Source: Defluviibacillus sp043739385 (GTDB lineage: Bacteria; Pseudomonadota; Gammaproteobacteria; Burkholderiales; Burkholderiaceae_C). From it: 64,000 nucleotides of DNA. The stretch is from assembly GCA_043739385.1 (NCBI GenBank), contig JAYUED010000002.1:62001-126000 (forward strand). Reading direction: 5' to 3'. Below are positions 59,095-64,000 of this stretch, in pieces. The translations under genes were made by a program, and so were the position numbers. Position 1 is the first letter of the stretch. Every line of letters starts with the position of its first letter. The notes below the pieces were generated by a model. That model saw only the letters and a list, made by a program, of their open reading frames with translations, did no database searches and was not told the origin of the DNA.

Positions 59095-59943
59095 ATGAGC
59101 TCCACCTACATTTTGACCCTTTCATGCCCTGATCGCTCAGGCATCGTCCACGCTGTGTCTGGATTTTTGTTTGAGCACGGTGGCAACATCGAAGAAGCCG
59201 CCCAGTACAACGACCACGGAACAGGCCTGTTCTTCATGCGCGTGCAGTTCGCTTGCAACCAGTTCACCCACGAAGAATTGACGCAGAAAATTGGTGATTT
59301 CGCGCAAGCTTTTGCTATGAACTGGCAGCTTCACGCCACCGCTCAGCCCATGCGCACCGTGCTGCTGGTCAGTAAAGAAGGCCATTGCCTGAACGACCTG
59401 CTGTTTCGCTGGAAAAGCGGTCTACTGCCCGTAGATATCCGCGCGATCATCAGCAATCACCGGGACTTTTACCAGCTGGCAGCCAGCTACAACGTGCCGT
59501 TCCATCACATTCCCATGACAGCCGCCACCAAAGCGCAGGCCGAGGCAAAGCAGCTGGACATCATCGAGAGCGAAGGCGCAGAACTTGTGGTGCTGGCACG
59601 CTACATGCAAATTCTGTCAAACAACTTATGCCAACAACTCGCTGGCCGCGCCATCAACATTCACCACAGTTTTTTGCCCAGCTTCAAGGGTGCGAAGCCC
59701 TACTACCAAGCGCATGAACGTGGCGTGAAACTGATCGGCGCTACCGCACACTACGTTACGGCCGACCTGGACGAAGGCCCGATCATCGAGCAAGACGTGG
59801 CCCGTGCTGACCACAGCAAAACCGTGGAAGACCTGACTGCCATGGGTCGCGACACTGAAAGCCAAGTACTTGCCCGCGCCGTGAAATGGCACAGCGAGCA
59901 CCGGGTGCTACTCAACGGCCACAAGACTGTGATTTTCAAGTAA
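59095..59943 (+). CDS. purU: Formyltetrahydrofolate deformylase
   Basis: A 282-residue PurU, which hydrolyses 10-formyltetrahydrofolate to formate and tetrahydrofolate and so balances one-carbon units. An N-terminal ACT domain (YILTLSCPDRSGIVHAVSGFLFEHGGNIEE, residues 4-33) is followed by the formyl transferase domain with VLVSKEGHCLNDLLFRW (about 86), the catalytic region INIHHSFLPSFKGAKPYYQAHERGVK (about 190, Asn and His) and DLDEGPIIEQDV (catalytic Asp, about 230). The ATG at 59095 fits the family; upstream codons are not conserved in character. Confidence 0.93.
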   Translation: MSSTYILTLSCPDRSGIVHAVSGFLFEHGGNIEEAAQYNDHGTGLFFMRVQFACNQFTHEELTQKIGDFAQAFAMNWQLHATAQPMRTVLLVSKEGHCLNDLLFRWKSGLLPVDIRAIISNHRDFYQLAASYNVPFHHIPMTAATKAQAEAKQLDIIESEGAELVVLARYMQILSNNLCQQLAGRAINIHHSFLPSFKGAKPYYQAHERGVKLIGATAHYVTADLDEGPIIEQDVARADHSKTVEDLTAMGRDTESQVLARAVKWHSEHRVLLNGHKTVIFK

Positions 59944-59981
59944 CACACGAAGTACAAGTAATACGCGAAAGAAGAATACCC

Positions 59982-60926
59982 ATGAGCACCGACGAGCCCC
60001 CCCAAGGGATGCTGATAACCTCTGCAGGTAGCGCAGCAAACAGGGCGGCAAGTGCGGGGGCGACTCGCATCCCGCCCATCCAATGCCTGCTGACTTTCGA
60101 GGCCTTAGCCCGCTTACGCTCAGGCACCCAAGCTGCTGAAGAACTGTGCGTAACGCCAAGCGCCGTCAGCCACCGGGTAAAGCAGCTGGAGCAGTTGCTC
60201 GGTACACGCCTGTTTGGTCGGGCAGATTTTTCGCTGACGACCGAGGGTAGCGAATACCTCGCTCATGTGCGTGAAGGGCTGGCAATGCTTTCGCGCTTCC
60301 CCAGTAGCGAAGCGGTACCGGGCAAGCGCAAGCTGCGTATTGCAGTTACCCCCACCTTTGCCCGCTCGCTCTTGATGCCCCGCCTGCGCCAGTTCATGGA
60401 AGCCTACCCTGAGATTGACCTGACACTGCAGGTCTCCATACCGTTGCTGGACGTGGTCGCCGAGGACGCGGATTTGACCATCCGCTTTGGCACTGGGCGG
60501 TATGCCGATGTTGAAAGCATTTGCTTGGTCAAAGACGAAGTCACACCGTTAACTTCCCCGGCCTACCTGCGAGACCACGGCCCGTTCGACGCACCCGCAG
60601 ATTTGCAGCGCGCCAAACTCTTACGCAGCCCGCTGGAACCCTGGCGCACTTGGTTCGCAGCCCATGAACTCGATTGGGCCGAACCCGTAGACGGCTCAAG
60701 CTTCAACGACATTGGCCTGATGTGCGACGCTGCTGAACAGGGTCTAGGCGTTGCGCTGGTACGCCTCAAGCTAGGTAAACCGTGGTTAGACAATGCCTCG
60801 CTGGTGCGCCTCTTTCCGCGTAACGTGCCCTCGCCACATGCCCATTACCTCTGCTGGCACACGGGAGCGATGGACCGCTGGGAATGTTCGGCGTTTGCAG
60901 AATGGCTCAAAAAAAGCCTAGAGTGA
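59982..60926 (+). CDS. LysR-family transcriptional regulator (GcvA-like)
   Basis: A 314-residue LysR regulator with a short N-terminal extension of about 28 residues. The helix-turn-helix follows (IQCLLTFEALARLRSGTQAAEELCVTPSAVSHRVKQLEQLLGTRLFGR pattern, about 32-79). The effector domain is of the GcvA subgroup (PTFARSLLMPRLRQFMEAYPEIDLTL). It lies between purU and glcD on the same strand, 38 bases after purU and 97 before glcD. Control of glcD, or a glycine/one-carbon link with purU, is possible, but no operator is evident. Confidence 0.86.
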   Translation: MSTDEPPQGMLITSAGSAANRAASAGATRIPPIQCLLTFEALARLRSGTQAAEELCVTPSAVSHRVKQLEQLLGTRLFGRADFSLTTEGSEYLAHVREGLAMLSRFPSSEAVPGKRKLRIAVTPTFARSLLMPRLRQFMEAYPEIDLTLQVSIPLLDVVAEDADLTIRFGTGRYADVESICLVKDEVTPLTSPAYLRDHGPFDAPADLQRAKLLRSPLEPWRTWFAAHELDWAEPVDGSSFNDIGLMCDAAEQGLGVALVRLKLGKPWLDNASLVRLFPRNVPSPHAHYLCWHTGAMDRWECSAFAEWLKKSLE

Positions 60927-61023
60927 CCTGCGCAGCCGGGCATTTCAAAGCAGGCTACAAAATTCATCAACCGCAACGCTGCCGTTGGGCCTTAGAGTCG
61001 ATAGCTTCAAACAGGAATCTCGA

Positions 61024-62529
61024 ATGAATGCATCAATCACTTCCGCGATCGCTCCTTCATCGCTACAAAAAACAGAACTTAAGATGCACGTAATTCGGGC
61101 ACTTCAAGCTCTTTTACCTGCTCACGCCCTGTTGTGGAACCCTGAAGACACCACGCCTTATGAATGCGATGGCCTCACAGCCTATCGCGAGCGTCCACTG
61201 GCTGTCGCCCTGCCGGAAACCGACGCCCAAGTACAAGCTGTGCTGCAAACCTGCCACCGCCTGAAAGTGCCCGTGGTCGCACGCGGTGCGGGCACCGGAC
61301 TCTCAGGTGGCGCCATGCCACACGCTTTGGGCGTCACACTCAGCATGGCCAAATTCAACAAAATCATATCGCTGGACAAGCTCAGCCGTACCGCCGTTGT
61401 GCAATGCGGTGTGCGCAACCTGGCCATCAGCGACGCCGCTGCACCGCTGGGTCTCTACTACGCCCCCGACCCGTCCAGCCAAATTGCCTGCACCATTGGC
61501 GGCAATGTGGCAGAAAACTCCGGCGGCGTGCATTGCCTGAAGTACGGGCTCACGCTGCACAACGTGCTCAAAGTCAAAGGCTTCACCATCGAAGGTGAGG
61601 TAGTGGAATTCGGCTCCGACGCGCTGGACAACCCCGGCTTTGATCTGCTGCCTCTCATCATCGGCAGCGAAGGGATGCTGGCAGTCACGACTGAAGTCAC
61701 CGTGAAACTCATACCTAAACCCCGGCTAGCGCGCTGCATCATGGCCAGCTTTGACGACATGCGCAAAGCGGGCGATGCAGTCGCCACCATCATCGCGGAA
61801 GGCATCATCCCTGCTGGGCTGGAAATGATGGACAAACCTATGACCGCAGCTGTCGAAGACTTTGTACACGCGGGTTACGACCTCAGTGCCGCTGCGATTT
61901 TGCTGTGTGAAAGCGACGGTACGCCCGAAGAAGTCGAAGAAGAAATTGGCCGCATGAGCGCCGTTTTACGTACTTGCGGGGCCACGGCCATCACCATCAG
62001 CCAGAGTGAGGCTGAGCGCCTGCGCTTTTGGAGTGGCCGTAAAAATGCATTCCCTGCAAGCGGTCGTATCAGCCCCGACTACATGTGCATGGACAGCACT
62101 ATCCCGCGCAAACGCTTGGCCGATATCCTGCTGGCGATTGCGGAAATGGAAAAGAAATACCAACTCCGCTGCGCCAACGTCTTCCACGCGGGCGATGGCA
62201 ATCTGCACCCGCTGATTTTGTTCGACGCGAACGATCCTGACCAGCTCCACCGCTGCGAGCTGTTCGGCGCTGACATTCTGGAAACCAGCGTCGCCATGGG
62301 CGGCACTGTGACAGGCGAGCACGGCGTCGGCATTGAAAAACTTAACAGCATGTGCGTGCAGTTCACCCCTGAAGAGCGCGAGCAAATGTTCGGCGTGAAG
62401 CGGGCGTTCGATTACCACGGACTGCTGAACCCTGGCAAGGTTATCCCCACACTGTCCCGCTGCGCCGAATACGGCAAGATGGTGGTGCGTGGTGGGGTGC
62501 TAGCGCATCCTGAGTTACCGAGGTTTTAG
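61024..62529 (+). CDS. glcD: FAD-linked oxidase, glycolate oxidase subunit GlcD-type
   Basis: A 501-residue FAD-binding (PCMH) oxidase of the GlcD/D-lactate dehydrogenase family. The FAD motif is PVVARGAGTGLSGGAMPH (about residue 84). A second block, CTIGGNVAENSGGVHCLKYGLT, is at about 157. The C-terminal catalytic region has NVFHAGDGNLHPLILFD (about 390) and GGTVTGEHGVGIEK (about 425). GlcD oxidises glycolate to glyoxylate together with GlcE and GlcF. Neither is next to it here: a uvrA-family gene converges after 54 bases. It may work with subunits encoded elsewhere or be a related 2-hydroxyacid dehydrogenase. Confidence 0.87.
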   Translation: MNASITSAIAPSSLQKTELKMHVIRALQALLPAHALLWNPEDTTPYECDGLTAYRERPLAVALPETDAQVQAVLQTCHRLKVPVVARGAGTGLSGGAMPHALGVTLSMAKFNKIISLDKLSRTAVVQCGVRNLAISDAAAPLGLYYAPDPSSQIACTIGGNVAENSGGVHCLKYGLTLHNVLKVKGFTIEGEVVEFGSDALDNPGFDLLPLIIGSEGMLAVTTEVTVKLIPKPRLARCIMASFDDMRKAGDAVATIIAEGIIPAGLEMMDKPMTAAVEDFVHAGYDLSAAAILLCESDGTPEEVEEEIGRMSAVLRTCGATAITISQSEAERLRFWSGRKNAFPASGRISPDYMCMDSTIPRKRLADILLAIAEMEKKYQLRCANVFHAGDGNLHPLILFDANDPDQLHRCELFGADILETSVAMGGTVTGEHGVGIEKLNSMCVQFTPEEREQMFGVKRAFDYHGLLNPGKVIPTLSRCAEYGKMVVRGGVLAHPELPRF

Positions 62530-62535
62530 GTTTTT

Positions 62536-62567
62536 TTCATGCATTGAGGCGCGCCTCAATGCATGAA
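62536..62567. repeat. 32-bp perfect palindrome between glcD and uvrA
   Basis: The half-site TTCATGCATTGAGGCG is followed at once by its exact complement, with no spacer. It sits in the 54-base gap of two convergent genes. Seven T precede it on the plus strand, which is the wrong side for an intrinsic terminator in either direction. Confidence 0.9.
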
Positions 62568-62583
62568 CTCACGCTCGCGTCCC

Positions 62584-64000
62584 TCACACCCGCGCGAGTA
62601 CCCCCGCCAAAGCCTTGCCGGTATGCGTCCCCAAGCGCACAACCTCCTCAGGAGTCGCAGCGGCGACCACGCGACCGCCGCCGTTACCGCCTTCTGGGCC
62701 GAGGTCAATAACCCAATCTGCTTCGGCAATCACGTCCAGATCATGTTCGATGACGATCACACTGTGGCCGCCGCCCACCAAGCGGTGCAGCACTTGGATA
62801 AGTTTTTCAACATCGGCCATGTGCAGGCCCACTGTGGGCTCGTCAAGCACGTAGAGGGTGTGCGGGGCTTTTTGGCCACGGCGGGTGATGTCGTCGCGGA
62901 CTTTGCTGAGCTCAGTCACCAGCTTTATACGTTGGGCTTCACCGCCGCTCAACGTGGGAGACGGCTGGCCTAAGGTCAAGTAGCCCAGACCTACGTCTTT
63001 GAGCAATTGCAGGGGGTGACTGATATTGGGCATGGCTGCAAAAAACTCGACCGATTCGTCCACTTCCATTTGCAGCACGTCGCCAATGCTTTTGCCGCGC
63101 CATGTCACCGCCAGTGTTTCGGGGTTAAAGCGAGCGCCATGGCAGGTTTCGCAAGGAACCTTTACGTCGGGCAGGAAGCTCATCTCGATGGTGCGTACGC
63201 CCTGACCTTCGCAGCCGGGGCACCGGCCCTCGCCAGTGTTGAAGCTGAAGCGGCCTGCGGCATAGCCACGGGCTTTAGCTTCCAAAGTTTCAGCGAAGAG
63301 CTTGCGGATGGTGTCCCAGAATCCGATGTAGGTGGCGGGGCAGCTGCGGGGGGTTTTTCCGATGGGGGTTTGATCGACTTCAAGAACCCGGTCTACGGAC
63401 TCGTAACCTTGAACGGCTTCGCAGCCTGTCCAGGTCGGAAATTGACCCGCAGCCATGGCATCGCGACCGGCTTTGGTGCTGCGCTGTGCGACGGCGGCGT
63501 GGACGTTGGCCAAGAGTACATCGCGGGCCAGAGTCGATTTGCCAGAGCCAGAGACGCCAGTGATCGCGACCAAGCGCTGAAGGGGAACTTGAAGGGTTAC
63601 GTTTTGCAGGTTATGAAGAGATGCGCCTTTGACGGTGATCCAGCTAAGGGTATCGGGGGCTGTCGCTGTGGTCGCAGTAGCCGCTGTTGACTGCTCTGTT
63701 TTTAAATGCTCTGTTTTTGATTGCTTCTTTAGGCCATCCACCTTGCGCCTTGGCATTAAAGGGTGCTTCATGGCATGGAGCAGGTACCGGCCCGTGATCG
63801 AGTCGGTAGCGGCCGATACATCGGCGACGCTGCCTTCGGCCACCAGCCTGCCACCGCGTTTGCCCGCGCTGGGGCCGATGTCGATGATGTGGTCGGCACG
63901 GCGGATGGTGTCTTCGTCGTGCTCGACGACGACCAGTGTGTTGCCTTTTTCACCCAGTTTGTGCAGGGCGTTGAGCAGGATATGGTTATCGCGGGCGTGT
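62584..64000 (-). CDS. uvrA: UvrA-family excinuclease ATPase, C-terminal part
   Basis: About 471 residues of the C-terminal part; the gene runs off the right edge. The visible sequence begins in the first ATPase domain (NTLVVVEHDEDTIRRADHIIDIGPSAG). A low-complexity linker rich in Lys, Thr and Ala follows, then the second ATPase with Walker A GVSGSGKSTLARD, the zinc finger CPGCEGQG...CETCHG, signature TLSGGEAQRIKL and Walker B LYVLDEPTVGLH. UvrA recognises DNA lesions in nucleotide excision repair. The insertion VRDDITRRGQKAPH before Walker B and the linker differ from E. coli UvrA and suggest the large UvrA paralogue found in Burkholderiales. Confidence 0.88.
   Translation of the reverse strand, partial: HARDNHILLNALHKLGEKGNTLVVVEHDEDTIRRADHIIDIGPSAGKRGGRLVAEGSVADVSAATDSITGRYLLHAMKHPLMPRRKVDGLKKQSKTEHLKTEQSTAATATTATAPDTLSWITVKGASLHNLQNVTLQVPLQRLVAITGVSGSGKSTLARDVLLANVHAAVAQRSTKAGRDAMAAGQFPTWTGCEAVQGYESVDRVLEVDQTPIGKTPRSCPATYIGFWDTIRKLFAETLEAKARGYAAGRFSFNTGEGRCPGCEGQGVRTIEMSFLPDVKVPCETCHGARFNPETLAVTWRGKSIGDVLQMEVDESVEFFAAMPNISHPLQLLKDVGLGYLTLGQPSPTLSGGEAQRIKLVTELSKVRDDITRRGQKAPHTLYVLDEPTVGLHMADVEKLIQVLHRLVGGGHSVIVIEHDLDVIAEADWVIDLGPEGGNGGGRVVAAATPEEVVRLGTHTGKALAGVLARV

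Noticed and set aside
1..64000. tRNA or rRNA genes, CRISPR arrays, insertion sequences, prophage or integron parts
   Set aside because: I looked for cloverleaf-type GGTTCGAAT blocks, regularly spaced repeats, transposase motifs and flanking inverted repeats and saw none. A covariance-model scan would be needed to exclude small RNAs.

Overview
The window is a gene-dense stretch of a betaproteobacterial chromosome. It is most likely from the order Burkholderiales, family Comamonadaceae (Rhodoferax/Polaromonas/Limnohabitans-like). The reasons are the many Bug/TctC-type periplasmic binding proteins, the PhaM-type granule protein, the DUF3567 and DUF3108 proteins typical of that order, the abundance of LysR regulators and the moderate-to-high GC content. 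About 63 protein genes were placed, two of them cut by the window edges. I saw no rRNA, tRNA, insertion sequence, phage or CRISPR array, and no gene-free gap exceeds 300 bases.

Layout. 1-8739: a BMP-type ABC importer for nucleoside-like substrates, a LysR regulator and a divergent xanthine dehydrogenase (xdhA-xdhB), together a purine salvage/oxidation block. 8774-12831: a LysR regulator facing a class II aldolase, a VanA-like Rieske oxygenase and a Bug binding protein, with the same 18-bp palindrome (TTGTTC-N6-GTGAAC) in front of the first two genes. 13041-14537: a PACE efflux pump and its divergent LysR regulator. 14570-22691: a Tsx-like channel, housekeeping genes (yceD, maf, an RsmI-like methylase, DAHP synthase, tldD, rodA), and an aromatic-rich leader peptide with a terminator in front of DAHP synthase. 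22768-27437: one minus-strand block in which folE and nudB share a transcription unit with a BLUF blue-light sensor, a DUF429 protein, ClsB and an endonuclease-like protein. 27495-33135: a FIST sensor, PhaM, and a DUF2946/TonB receptor/PCu(A)C metal-uptake block. 33320-39095: hydrolases, a fumarylacetoacetase-like enzyme facing an IclR regulator across a 14-bp inverted repeat, and conserved proteins.

39063-46745 is a coherent candidate pathway for 3-sulfolactate: a GntR regulator, sulfolactate sulfo-lyase (suyA, suyB), two Bug binding proteins, (S)-sulfolactate dehydrogenase (slcC), an Ldh-family dehydrogenase (comC-like) and a YeiH-family exporter. The two dehydrogenases would interconvert the stereoisomers through sulfopyruvate, the lyase would release pyruvate and sulfite, and the exporter would remove the sulfur anion.

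46831-58934 is a LacI-controlled system for an unidentified aldose: dehydratase, 2-keto-3-deoxy acid aldolase, a four-part ABC importer, a Gfo/Idh oxidoreductase, a mutarotase and an SDR dehydrogenase in one nine-gene operon, plus a divergent LacI gene and a porin. Matching 14-bp operators (TGTTA-NCGN-TAACA) stand in front of the operon and in front of the porin. The right end carries purU, a LysR gene, an isolated glcD and the 3' part of a uvrA-family gene, with a 32-bp perfect palindrome between the last two. All functions are inferred from sequence recognition by eye; no database search was run.
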